Below are positions 42,510 through 51,255 of a DNA stretch of 64,000 bases, piece after piece; position 1 is the first letter of the stretch; each line of letters opens with the position of its first letter. Below the pieces are notes generated by a model that was not told the DNA's origin, did no database searches, and was given only the letters and a program-made list of their open reading frames with translations. Origin of the DNA: CAYMQB01 sp964392665 (GTDB lineage Bacteria > Hydrothermota > E44-bin80); NCBI GenBank assembly GCA_964392665.1, contig CAYMQB010000003.1, positions 43,990-107,989 of the forward strand, given 5' to 3'. The translations under genes and the position numbers were made by a program.

Positions 42510-42734
42510 TTAGAATTGTACCTGTGCCTTAAACTTTCCGCCCCCTTCATCGGCACAAACAAGTAAAGTCTTACCTGTCTTTTCGCACCAGGCTTTGATG
42601 TCATTGGGAAAGGATTCACAGTCGGCTAATATCTCCAGCATATCACCCGATTGAAGCTCTTTAGCCTTGACTGCTACTTTAAGAATAGGTTGAGGACACT
42701 TAAGTCCTAAAGCATCAAGCGTATGTGTAGCCAT
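42510..42734 (-). CDS. TusA family sulfur carrier
   Basis: 74 aa. The CPQP motif (LGLKCPQPILKV, Cys13) carries persulfide sulfur in TusA/SirA/YeeD proteins. The fold is complete (MLEILADCESFPNDIKAW; LLVCADEGGGKFKAQVQF). In sulfur-oxidising bacteria TusA delivers sulfur to the sHdr complex. Here it is flanked by DsrE and by Hdr/MvhD genes, so a similar delivery role is likely. AAGGAGG lies before the ATG. Confidence 0.9.
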   Translation of the reverse strand: MATHTLDALGLKCPQPILKVAVKAKELQSGDMLEILADCESFPNDIKAWCEKTGKTLLVCADEGGGKFKAQVQF

Positions 42735-42780
42735 ATTTTACCTCCTTATGTCAAAACTTTTACCAAAAAGATTTGCTACC

Positions 42781-43137
42781 TTAAAAAGAGAAGGTTATCG
42801 TAGCATCCTTAATCTGATTTATGAAATTAGTCGCTCCAATGATCTCCACCCCTTCTCTAAAGTCCTCCTTTTTTAAATCCTTGACATCTAATGCAAGTTC
42901 ACAGACGTATATTTTCCCTCCCAAGTTTCTTATGCCTTCATACAATTCTACGGGATCTGGTAATCCTTTTGTACCCTTCAGTTCTTCAAGCCTACCCTTT
43001 ACCAATGCAGGTGAACCCCCTGGCACATAAAATAAGACTACTTCATCACCGGACGCTGCTGCACTTGAGCCAAGAATAAGAGGCGGAAATATGTTTCCGG
43101 GCTCCGAACCGTTACAAGTAATTGCTACTTTAGCCAT
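42781..43137 (-). CDS. DsrE family sulfurtransferase-like protein
   Basis: 118 aa. DsrE/DsrF-like fold: VAITCNGSEPGNIFPPLILG at the N-terminus, the glycine loop YVPGGSPALVKG, and Cys79 in KIYVCELALDV at the place of the active Cys of DsrE and TusD. DsrE proteins pass sulfur to TusA. The gene is 46 bp upstream of tusA with AAGGAGG before its ATG, so the pair is likely one transfer unit attached to the Hdr cluster. Confidence 0.85.
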   Translation of the reverse strand: MAKVAITCNGSEPGNIFPPLILGSSAAASGDEVVLFYVPGGSPALVKGRLEELKGTKGLPDPVELYEGIRNLGGKIYVCELALDVKDLKKEDFREGVEIIGATNFINQIKDATITFSF

Positions 43138-43193
43138 AATAAGACCTCCTTGTAAAAATCTTTTTTGAATTCAAAGGGCAATTCTCCTTCATT

Positions 43194-46100
43194 TTAGGAC
43201 TCGAGTGCTGCATCAATCATTTCCAATAGCTGTTCAGATTTAAATCCCTTCTGTTCGATTGCTCCCGATGGACAGGTAGCCGCACAAGCTCCACATCCTT
43301 TGCAAACAGCTTCCTTCACATGAGCCTTTCTTTTCTCTACCCAACCCACTAATTTTTCCACAATCTCTATAGCCTCGTATGAACAAATAGATTCGCAGGT
43401 TCCACAACCACTGCACAGGTCCTCGTTTACCACTGCAATCGTCGGTTCTGCCAAATATTTATCCTTCGAAATAATGGTGCAGGCACGGGAAACAGCTCCG
43501 TTCGCCTGAGCAATGGTCTCATCAATAGACTTCGGGGAATGTGCTATACCTGCCAGAAAAACTCCCTCAGTAGCAAAGTCGACCGGGCGCAATTTCACAT
43601 GAGCCTCCAGGAAAAACCTATCGTCATTTAAGGGTATCTTCAACATCTCGGCAACATCTTCACAATCCGACCGAGGCTCCATACCAAGGCTTAATACCAA
43701 TAGATTAGCATCCAGGATAAGCTGATAATCAAGTAGAGAATCTTTCACCGCAACCTTCAAGCTTTCTCTTTGGGGTATAAGTTCGGGTTTATCGTATTCA
43801 TCATATCGGATAAATGTAATTCCCACTTCTCGTGCTTTCCTATAATAGTCTTCCCTGAATCCATAGGTTCTAACATCTCTATAGAGAATGTAAACACTCA
43901 CATCTGGATTTGTCTCTTTTAGCTTCAATGCATTTTTGATTGCCTGAGAACAACATACACGACTACAATAAGGATGCTCATCATCCCTTGAGCCCACGCA
44001 CTGGATCATTACTATGGAGTTCAGATTTGGGATTTTGGGATTAGCAACAAGACGTTTTTCCAGTTCACGTTGGCTGATAACATTAGGATTTTCTCCATAG
44101 AGGTATTCGGTTGGTTTATATTGCTCACCACCAGTAGCTACAATAACAACCCCGTGCTCCAAAGTTTTGACTTCTGCCTTCTTATTTCTGATTTGTGTTT
44201 TATAGTTGCCGACAAATCCTTCTATCTTCTCTATCTTTGTATTTTTGTAAATATGAATAAGTGGATTTTTTTCCACTTTTTCAACCAGCGATCTCAGGTA
44301 TTGCTGAACATCATTACCTTCAAGTGTGTAATAAATGCTACGAAGGTTTCCACCCAATTCTTTCTCTTTTTCGATTAAATATACATCGTAACCCTGGTTT
44401 GCTATTCCAATAGCTGAAACCATCCCTGCTAAGCCTCCGCCAATGACCAGTCCTTTCTGAGTAACATCAAGCGGAAGGCTTGGGAGAGGTTCTATTAAAC
44501 GGGCTTTGGCAACTGCCATTCTCACGAGATCTTTTGCCTTTATAGTTGCCTCTTTTGGTTCGTGCATATGTATCCAGGAACACTGGTCCCTGATATTTGC
44601 CATCTCGAAAAGGTGCTTGTTTAAACCAGCTTCCCTTATTGTCTCTTGAAAGAGCGGTTCGTGTGTTCTGGGTGTGCAACTTGCTACGACTACCCGATTA
44701 AGGTTGTGTTCTTTGATTGCTTCTTTAATCTTTCTCTGAGTATCATCCGAACACGTAAAAAGATTGTCTTCTGCATAAACAACATTGGGTAGTGTTTTAG
44801 CATACTCAACAACTGAAGGAACATCCACAAATCCTCCAATGTTTATGCCACAGTGACATACGAATGTGCCAATTCTTGGCTGCTGACCACTGACGTCAAT
44901 TTCCGGAGGATATTTTTTTACCTTAACCAGAGTATTCCGAACCTTAGAAAGAAGAGATTCAGCATTCGCAGCTGCCCCACTTGCCTGCATTACTGTTTCT
45001 GGAATATCCTTGGGACCCGCGAATGCTCCACAGACAAATATACCGTCTTTTGTAGTTTGAATAGGATTAAGTCTATCTGTATCACAGTAACCATAATTAT
45101 TTAATCTAATACCTAATTTTGAGGCAAGCTCTTTAGCGTTTTCTGGTGGATTGAATCCAACGGAAAGAACAATGAGCTCGAACTCTTCATGTTCAATTTT
45201 ACCGTCATCACTTTCGTAAGTTAATATTAAATTTTTGGTGTTAGGAATTTCCTCTATTAGTGATACTTTGGATCTTACGAATCTCACTCCGTACTCAGTT
45301 TCAGCTCTTTTCTGGTATTTGTCGAAATCTTTTCCATAGGTGCGCATATCCATATAAAAAATCGTAGGCTTAAGAAATTCACCCACATGCTCTTTTGCAA
45401 TAACTGCTTCTTTAACAGCGTAAGTGCAACAAACAGAAGAACAATAACCATTTCCACAAACTTCATCTCTTGAGCCAACGCATTGAATCCATGCAATTCT
45501 CTTGGGAATTTCACCATCGCCTGGTCTTAGAACTTTTCCAGAATAAGGACCAGAGGCACTCAATATGCGCTCAAATTCTATACTTGTTACGACATTGTCA
45601 AATCTGCCATAACCATACTCTGATATAGTTTTAGGGTTGAACTCATCAAAACCGGGACTTAGAATAATAGCTCCAACATCTACCTTTATTAGATCCTCCA
45701 CCTGGTCGTACCTGATAGCTTCTGCTTCGCATACCTCTTCGCAGAGCCCACACCCAAGACATCTTCTGCAGCTGAGACACCTTTGAGCTTCGGAAACTGC
45801 CATCTCTTCAGTATAACCGAGTTCGATCTCCTTAAAACTCCCGATTCTTTCCTTAAGTGAAATTTTGGGCATTCCAGGACGCATTTTCTTTTCCAGCTCT
45901 TTTCTGGCTAATTCCTCTTCCAAATATCTTTCTGGTTTGGTTCTAATTAGCAAAGTCCTTTTTTCCCTGAGGTCTTCACCTTTTAGAAATCTGTCAATTG
46001 ATATAGCGGCTTCGTGTCCCGTACCTATAGCTTCAATTGCCGATGCCGGACCATTTACTATATCACCGGCGGCAAAAACACCTTCTTTCCCTGTAGCAAG

Positions 46101-47693
46101 AGTAAATGGGTCAACAACTAATGTCCCTCTTGTGGTCTTGTTTTTCTTGTTACCTTCTATGAGTGACAAATCAGCATCCTGACCTATAGCGATTACTACT
46201 GTGTCACAATCATAGTCCAAGGTAAACTCTGAACCCTTATGGAAAGTCGGGCTAAATCTTCCTTGTTCATCAAATACTGACTTAACTTCAATACACTCTA
46301 TTCCGGAAACCTTGCCATTTTTGCTAAGGATTTTCTTTGGTCCCATCCTGCAGTGCAGTTTTATGCCTTCCTCCAACGCTTCCTTTATTTCCCACTCATG
46401 AGCAGGCATTTCTTCTCGCGATTCAAGACAGGCTGCACGAACCTCCTTTGCACCAAGACGCACGCAACTTCTGGCAACGTCTATAGCGACATTCCCGCCA
46501 CCAATTACCAGAACCTTCTTGCCAATTTTTGGTTTTTCGCCGCGATTCAAAGCCATCAAAAAAGGTATACCGATAAATACACCTTTCAAGTCTGCACCAG
46601 GAATAGGTAGCTGTTTTCCTTTTTGCAGTCCAACACTTATCAATATTGCACTAAAACCATCTTTTCTAAGATCATCTATGTTTGTTATTTCCACATTGGT
46701 TTTTATCTTTACACCCATTCTTTCAATTGCTTCTATTTCTTTGTCCAAGACATCCTTTGGTAACCTGTAATTTGGCACACAGGCGCGTAACATTCCTCCC
46801 TTAACTGGAAGTTTCTCAAATACGGTTACCGTATAACCCATTTTGGCAAGGTCGTTAGCCGCGGTCAAACCCCCAGGACCTGAACCGATAATAGCTACCT
46901 TATCTTTTTTCTTTTTCTTTGGTAACTTTACTTCAATTCCTTTGCTCAGTTCTAAATCTGCAACGAATCTTTTCAAAGGTCTAATTGCAAGTGGTTCGTC
47001 AACATAGCCTCTTTTGCACATTTCCTCACAGGGATGATGACATATGCGTCCACAAACCGAGGGGAACGGGTTTTTCTCACGGACCGTTTCAACGGCATCT
47101 TTAAATTTTCCATCTGCGATTAGGTTAACATATTGACGCACATCTGTATTAACGGGACAGGTTCCTTGACATTGAGGAGTTTCTCTGTTTATTATATAAT
47201 CAGCTGGAACACCCTGAGGGTATAATATACTGATAGCATTGTTAAAGGTCAACCCTTCATTGTATTCATCGATAAGTTCAACGGGACAACTCTGAGCACA
47301 CAGACCACATCCTGTGCATTTATCCGGGTCTATATACTCAGGATGTTTCCTTATAGTAGCAGTAAAATTTCCAGCTTCTCCTTCAAGTTTTTCCAGCTCT
47401 GCCCATGTTATGAGTTCAATATTCGGATTCCTTCCAACTTCAACAAGCTTGGGAGCCATAATACACATTGAGCAGTCATTCGTGGGGAAGGTCTTATCCA
47501 GTTGAGCCATTACTCCACCGATATTTGGTTTCTTATCAAGAAGGTATACCTTGAATCCTGAATTTACAAGATCAAGAGATGCCTGCATACCACCAATCCC
47601 ACCACCAATGACAAGTACTGCACCTGTTTTTTTAGCCTTTGTTTTTTTGCTTTCCATTTTTCGACTTTCGTTATTTCTATCTTTATTTATCAT
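43194..47693 (-). CDS. Giant HdrA with inserted glutamate-synthase-type (GltD) module
   Basis: 1499 aa with three flavin modules. About 25-165: HdrA head (VLVIGGGIGGMQASLDLV) and CTGCGLCAQSCPVE. About 195-620: GltD/NfnB-like NAD(P)H module with CQGTCPVNTDVRQ, VCGRICHHPCEEMC, a second FAD fold (VAIIGSGPGGLTAANDLA) and a dinucleotide fold (VLVIGGGNVAIDVARSC). About 665-960: ferredoxin-like Cys and the rest of the first HdrA (CVGSRDEVCGNGYCSSVCC). About 985-1499: a second full HdrA (IGTFVCHCGINIGGF; LVIGGGLAGMVSAIGIA) and C-terminal CSGCGTCESICSYEAI and CKGCGACAATCPSGA. It could couple NAD(P)H to Hdr chemistry. Its ATGA start overlaps the upstream stop. Confidence 0.88.
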   Translation of the reverse strand: MINKDRNNESRKMESKKTKAKKTGAVLVIGGGIGGMQASLDLVNSGFKVYLLDKKPNIGGVMAQLDKTFPTNDCSMCIMAPKLVEVGRNPNIELITWAELEKLEGEAGNFTATIRKHPEYIDPDKCTGCGLCAQSCPVELIDEYNEGLTFNNAISILYPQGVPADYIINRETPQCQGTCPVNTDVRQYVNLIADGKFKDAVETVREKNPFPSVCGRICHHPCEEMCKRGYVDEPLAIRPLKRFVADLELSKGIEVKLPKKKKKDKVAIIGSGPGGLTAANDLAKMGYTVTVFEKLPVKGGMLRACVPNYRLPKDVLDKEIEAIERMGVKIKTNVEITNIDDLRKDGFSAILISVGLQKGKQLPIPGADLKGVFIGIPFLMALNRGEKPKIGKKVLVIGGGNVAIDVARSCVRLGAKEVRAACLESREEMPAHEWEIKEALEEGIKLHCRMGPKKILSKNGKVSGIECIEVKSVFDEQGRFSPTFHKGSEFTLDYDCDTVVIAIGQDADLSLIEGNKKNKTTRGTLVVDPFTLATGKEGVFAAGDIVNGPASAIEAIGTGHEAAISIDRFLKGEDLREKRTLLIRTKPERYLEEELARKELEKKMRPGMPKISLKERIGSFKEIELGYTEEMAVSEAQRCLSCRRCLGCGLCEEVCEAEAIRYDQVEDLIKVDVGAIILSPGFDEFNPKTISEYGYGRFDNVVTSIEFERILSASGPYSGKVLRPGDGEIPKRIAWIQCVGSRDEVCGNGYCSSVCCTYAVKEAVIAKEHVGEFLKPTIFYMDMRTYGKDFDKYQKRAETEYGVRFVRSKVSLIEEIPNTKNLILTYESDDGKIEHEEFELIVLSVGFNPPENAKELASKLGIRLNNYGYCDTDRLNPIQTTKDGIFVCGAFAGPKDIPETVMQASGAAANAESLLSKVRNTLVKVKKYPPEIDVSGQQPRIGTFVCHCGINIGGFVDVPSVVEYAKTLPNVVYAEDNLFTCSDDTQRKIKEAIKEHNLNRVVVASCTPRTHEPLFQETIREAGLNKHLFEMANIRDQCSWIHMHEPKEATIKAKDLVRMAVAKARLIEPLPSLPLDVTQKGLVIGGGLAGMVSAIGIANQGYDVYLIEKEKELGGNLRSIYYTLEGNDVQQYLRSLVEKVEKNPLIHIYKNTKIEKIEGFVGNYKTQIRNKKAEVKTLEHGVVIVATGGEQYKPTEYLYGENPNVISQRELEKRLVANPKIPNLNSIVMIQCVGSRDDEHPYCSRVCCSQAIKNALKLKETNPDVSVYILYRDVRTYGFREDYYRKAREVGITFIRYDEYDKPELIPQRESLKVAVKDSLLDYQLILDANLLVLSLGMEPRSDCEDVAEMLKIPLNDDRFFLEAHVKLRPVDFATEGVFLAGIAHSPKSIDETIAQANGAVSRACTIISKDKYLAEPTIAVVNEDLCSGCGTCESICSYEAIEIVEKLVGWVEKRKAHVKEAVCKGCGACAATCPSGAIEQKGFKSEQLLEMIDAALES

Positions 47694-48088
47694 TTCGTGG
47701 CTGTTTTTCCCTTAACAGGTTCTTCGGGTTTTTCAAATAAACCACGATAAATTGGAAGTCTATTTTTTATGCTATCAACTGCAATAAGATTTCTGCGCTG
47801 TATGATTGTTATATGCTGGAGGATATGTCTGGGTGGAAGCGCCAAATTTTTAGCAATTTCCTTTACTGACATTGGATTTTTTCTTGTTAGCGCAATTATT
47901 TGGCACCTCACATATTCGGTATTTATAATTGGGTCGACCGCAAGGTCAAATTGACGCTTTGTGAACATTTCTCCATACTTATTACCCTTTTTCTTAAACT
48001 CACTCTCCTTTTCCATAAGACTCTTCAACCTTGAACCAATCGACTCACTTACAGTCATTATATATTCAATCATTTCGTCTCTGTTCAT
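47690..48088 (-). CDS. Winged-helix protein encoded with Hdr genes, unknown function
   Basis: 132 aa. A helical N-terminus (1-30) is followed by a wHTH-like domain (about 60-115), with the helix-turn-helix at NPMSVKEIAKNLALPPRHIL and a short wing (RNLIAVDSIKNRLPIYRG). No Cys or ligand motif is visible. It sits between hdrB and the giant HdrA with a 4-bp overlap to the latter, so it is made in step with the enzyme. It may be a transcription factor of this operon, or a structural subunit using a wHTH fold. I cannot assign a function. Confidence 0.6.
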   Translation of the reverse strand: MNRDEMIEYIMTVSESIGSRLKSLMEKESEFKKKGNKYGEMFTKRQFDLAVDPIINTEYVRCQIIALTRKNPMSVKEIAKNLALPPRHILQHITIIQRRNLIAVDSIKNRLPIYRGLFEKPEEPVKGKTATK

Positions 48089-48098
48089 AACCTTACGC

Positions 48099-48977
48099 CT
48101 ACTGTTTTAATTTCTCCAACAAAGAGGTAACTTTGACTCGATTCATATTGAATCCCAACTCCTTCTCACTGATGCCTAATGCCAATCCAAGCAATTGGGG
48201 GTAGTAAAGCACAGGCAAATTATAGCGCTTGTTGAATTTGGATTCAATAGAAGGTTGGTTATTGTCATACATAACGCTGCAGAAAGGACATATCAGACTT
48301 ATAGCATCCGCACCAGTATCCTTGATACTACTCAGTTTTTTACCTGACATTGAGAAGGCGATGTTTTCATCAAAAGCAAGGGTTCCTGCACCACAGCATA
48401 AATTTTTGTTCTCATAGTTAACTGTTGCTGCTCCGGTGGCTTCTATTAATTCATCAAGAGATTTTGGATGTTCAGGGTCATCAAAATTGTCATATATATC
48501 CGATGGTTTGAGATAATGACATCCGTAGTGAGCAGCAATCTTCAATGGGCTTAAGTCTTTTTGGAGCTTTGATTTTATCTTATCGATACCAACATCTTCG
48601 TATAATAACCTCGCAAAGTGCTTTACTCTTATAGCATGTTTAAATCTAAATTTTTTCTTTACACCCAATTTTTTGAGCACCTTTTCTCTTAACTCATTGT
48701 TTTCACCCAGCTCTTTGTTAACCTCGGTTAACATAGAGGTGCAAGCGCTACATAGGGCACATATATCCAGACCTTTCTCTTCAGCAAGGATTAGATTTTT
48801 TGCAGCTGTGAGCAAAAAGCTTTCGTAATGCACTGATTTTATTGGAAATCCACAGCACACAAAACCGTCCAGGTCAACTAATTCGATACCAAGAGCTTCA
48901 GCAACCCTTCTGGTTGATAGTTCGTAATTCCTGGCTCTTGCAGGTACCGTACAACCTAAAAATAATGCGTATTCCAT
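48099..48977 (-). CDS. HdrB-like heterodisulfide reductase subunit, second copy
   Basis: 292 aa. Two CCG domains: YALFLGCTVPARARNYELST, VCCGFPIKSVHYE and CALCSACTSMLT; then GCHYLKPSDIYD, LCCGAGTLAFDE and CPFCSVMYDNNQ. All ligands of two non-cubane clusters appear intact. It is about 40-50% alike by eye to the copy at 25870. It lies between the REC-GcvH-HdrC fusion and the wHTH gene. ATG 48977 follows the hairpin repeat at 48990-49045; the first in-frame ATG upstream lies within that repeat. Confidence 0.93.
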   Translation of the reverse strand: MEYALFLGCTVPARARNYELSTRRVAEALGIELVDLDGFVCCGFPIKSVHYESFLLTAAKNLILAEEKGLDICALCSACTSMLTEVNKELGENNELREKVLKKLGVKKKFRFKHAIRVKHFARLLYEDVGIDKIKSKLQKDLSPLKIAAHYGCHYLKPSDIYDNFDDPEHPKSLDELIEATGAATVNYENKNLCCGAGTLAFDENIAFSMSGKKLSSIKDTGADAISLICPFCSVMYDNNQPSIESKFNKRYNLPVLYYPQLLGLALGISEKELGFNMNRVKVTSLLEKLKQ

Positions 48978-48989
48978 TTTTAATTTACA

Positions 48990-49045
48990 GGTAGTCTCAG
49001 GTTTCAACCTGCGAAAAACCACGCAACCTAAAGGTTGCGGCTACC
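48990..49045. repeat. Double-hairpin repeat
   Basis: GGTAG and CTACC ends enclose two small stems, CAGGTTTCAACCTG (48999-49012) and CGCAACCTAAAGGTTGCG (49022-49039). It is a dispersed bacterial hairpin of the GTAGCCGCAACC type inserted inside the Hdr operon between the HdrC-fusion stop and hdrB. Confidence 0.6.
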
Positions 49046-49048
49046 ATC

Positions 49049-50377
49049 TTAAGCTTCCTTTTCCATTATCTCTTTGAATCCTGAGACTTTAAAAATTTCA
49101 CTAATTGCATTTTTCTCCGAATGGACCTTTGGTAAATTGATTTTTTCTCTCCTCTTGTTGTCGAAATCTCCTATTTCATAAAGCCTTCCTTCTTTTTCCA
49201 AAAGCTCAGCCTGCATCCTGAGAGCAGGATGGATATAACCTTCTTTTACCGCAATGTTCTTTATTGCGTTTATTACATCGGTAAACTTGACTCCCTGAGG
49301 ACAGCGCTCGGTACAGGTATAGCAGGTAGAACATAGCCAGATGAATGCGCTTTTGAGAACGGCATCCCTCATTCCCAAGAGTGCCATCCTGATAATCTTT
49401 CGTGGATTATAAGTATCATCGATCTCTCTAACCGGACAACTTGCAGTACAAACACCACAGCCAAAGCAAACCTTGATATTCTCACCACCCGGCTGTTCTG
49501 CAATCTCATACTTGAATCCGGGATCGAGTGCACTCACCTGCAGGTATTTATCCTCTTTCTTCTCTATGATTTCTCGCCTTAACCACCATTTGATTAGCGC
49601 TTCTCCATATATCAAATTTTTGAGTTCACCTTCAGGTTCAGACGGCGCTACACGTATTATCCAGCCCTGTCCATAAGGATCGCTATTCAACAGGGACGGG
49701 TCACTGCCAAGTTTATCGTTTATTTCTATAATCTCACCGCTTATAGGTGACCACAACTTGTGAATTCGTCTTGATACATCCTCTATTTCTGAGCAAAGTT
49801 TTCCCTGTTCAACTGAATCTCCAACATCTGGCAGTTTAATATTTATTATCTTTCCTACACTCTTCTGGAAAAGATCGTCTATTCCAGCTATGACATTTCC
49901 ATCCTGCTCCAATTTTGCCCATGCATGTTCTGGAAGATAATAAAGATTATCTGGCATAGTATACTCAAACCTTACATACGTTCTCCTTGCCTTATCTCGT
50001 TCTTCTTCAAGTAAACGTCTTCTCTCCAATGCCCTCTCGATCACGTTTCTTAATTCTTCGGGGGTAAATGGTTTTGGAACGTAATCGAATGCTCCTAATT
50101 TCATTGCCTCAACTGAAGTATCAATTGAAGCATAACCAGTAATCATTATCACATCTACTTTTTCATATTTTTCCTTCACAATATTTAGTAATTTCATACC
50201 ATCGATGCCTGGCATTTTTAGATCAGTGATTACCACCTCGTATTTCTTCTTTTCTATCTTATCCAGTGCTTCTTCACCACTTAAGGCTGAATCTACGTTA
50301 TGTCCTTCTGGTTTTAGAATTCTCTCACAGCTCTTGCAAACTACCTTCTCATCATCTACAATCAGAATTGAAGCCAT
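49049..50377 (-). CDS. Response regulator-GcvH-like-HdrC fusion protein
   Basis: 442 aa with three domains. REC domain 1-120: LIVDDEKVVC, phosphoacceptor Asp52 in VVITDLKMPG, KPFTPEEL. GcvH-like domain about 145-255: IKLPDVGDSVEQGKLCSEI and SPISGEIIEIN, SDPYGQGWIIRV. HdrC domain about 285-415 with C304/C307/C310/C314 and C349/C352/C355/C359. In E. coli GcvH the lipoyl Lys lies in ESVK; here that place reads EDVS (Ser202). There is no DNA-binding domain, so phosphorylation would act on the enzyme, not on DNA. HdrB follows 72 bp downstream. I know of no characterised protein with this layout. Confidence 0.88.
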   Translation of the reverse strand: MASILIVDDEKVVCKSCERILKPEGHNVDSALSGEEALDKIEKKKYEVVITDLKMPGIDGMKLLNIVKEKYEKVDVIMITGYASIDTSVEAMKLGAFDYVPKPFTPEELRNVIERALERRRLLEEERDKARRTYVRFEYTMPDNLYYLPEHAWAKLEQDGNVIAGIDDLFQKSVGKIINIKLPDVGDSVEQGKLCSEIEDVSRRIHKLWSPISGEIIEINDKLGSDPSLLNSDPYGQGWIIRVAPSEPEGELKNLIYGEALIKWWLRREIIEKKEDKYLQVSALDPGFKYEIAEQPGGENIKVCFGCGVCTASCPVREIDDTYNPRKIIRMALLGMRDAVLKSAFIWLCSTCYTCTERCPQGVKFTDVINAIKNIAVKEGYIHPALRMQAELLEKEGRLYEIGDFDNKRREKINLPKVHSEKNAISEIFKVSGFKEIMEKEA

Positions 50378-50412
50378 ATTTCATTACCTCATAGCACACT
50401 TTTTTAGATTAT

Positions 50413-51201
50413 CTATTCCATTACAACAAGGCTTTTCAGGTCTTCTTCGAGGTCTGTTGGTTTCACCACTACAAGCCAGGCATCTGTATATATGGATGTC
50501 GGGTCTTTGTTCAGTGCTTCATTCACTTCGATGACTTTTCCTGTTACGGGTGACCAAATTTTGTTGATTTTTAAGCCATGGCTCGTTATGCGGGCACAGG
50601 CATTTCCCTGCTCAAGAATATCTCCTTCAAATGGAAGGTCGAAGTTTATTATATCACCTGTTGTCCTGAGAAAGATGTCATCAACTCCTATTCTTACATT
50701 ACCGTCATCTTCGATAAGAGCCCATGAGTGTTCAAGTATATAATACCTTCTCTCACCTTTTTTGAACCTTTTCTTCGGTTTTTCAATCTCTCCTTTTTCC
50801 TCTTTCAGGTAGAGTTTCATCCTTTCTATCGCGCGAAATACGACGCCTGTCAACTCTTCGGGAGTAAAAGGTTTGGGAACGTAGTCGAATGCACCAAATT
50901 TTATAGCTTGAACTGCTGTTCTTACGGTTGCATAGCCTGTTATCATTATCACACTAATTTCCGGCCATTGTGACTTAACTCTTCGGATAAGGTCCATTCC
51001 TCCGATTCCAGGCATCATCATATCCGTAATAACGACACCGTATGCTTTTTTCGCTAATTTGTCGATAGCCTCCTTGCCGGTTAGTGCTTCGTCTACCTCT
51101 AGTTTTTCTCTTTCTAATATCTTTCTGACACTTTTGCATACGCTTGCCTCATCGTCTACCACAAGTATGCTCTTCTGTTTTTCTTTCATATCCTGTTTCA
51201 T
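50413..51201 (-). CDS. Response regulator-GcvH-like fusion protein
   Basis: 262 aa. REC domain about 10-125 (ILVVDDEASVC, phosphoacceptor Asp60 in VVITDMMMPG, GAFDYVPKPFTPEEL), a Lys-rich linker (about 130-150), and a GcvH-like domain (about 150-255: EHSWALIEDDGNVRIGVDD, FDLPFEGDILEQGNACARI, KIWSPVTGKVIEVNE). The lipoyl-Lys position reads TSHG with a Lys two residues later. There is no output domain of the usual DNA-binding kind. It is the first gene after the sigma-54 promoter, with AGAGGTG before ATG 51201. The REC part resembles that of the NtrC-type regulator at 51659. Confidence 0.85.
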   Translation of the reverse strand: MKQDMKEKQKSILVVDDEASVCKSVRKILEREKLEVDEALTGKEAIDKLAKKAYGVVITDMMMPGIGGMDLIRRVKSQWPEISVIMITGYATVRTAVQAIKFGAFDYVPKPFTPEELTGVVFRAIERMKLYLKEEKGEIEKPKKRFKKGERRYYILEHSWALIEDDGNVRIGVDDIFLRTTGDIINFDLPFEGDILEQGNACARITSHGLKINKIWSPVTGKVIEVNEALNKDPTSIYTDAWLVVVKPTDLEEDLKSLVVME

Positions 51202-51239
51202 TTTTGCACCTCTCTTTTCTTTTTCACCTAAAACAAAGA

Positions 51240-51254
51240 GCAAGAATCGTGCCA
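51240..51254 (-). promoter_or_regulatory. Sigma-54 promoter of the Hdr/sulfur/hydrogenase operon
   Basis: The minus strand reads TGGCACG-ATTC-TTGC from 51254 to 51240, a full match to the -24/-12 consensus with correct GG-N10-GC spacing. The expected transcription start is near 51228, 27 bp before the first ATG (51201). An NtrC-type activator is encoded just upstream. Confidence 0.85.
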
Positions 51255-51255
51255 C

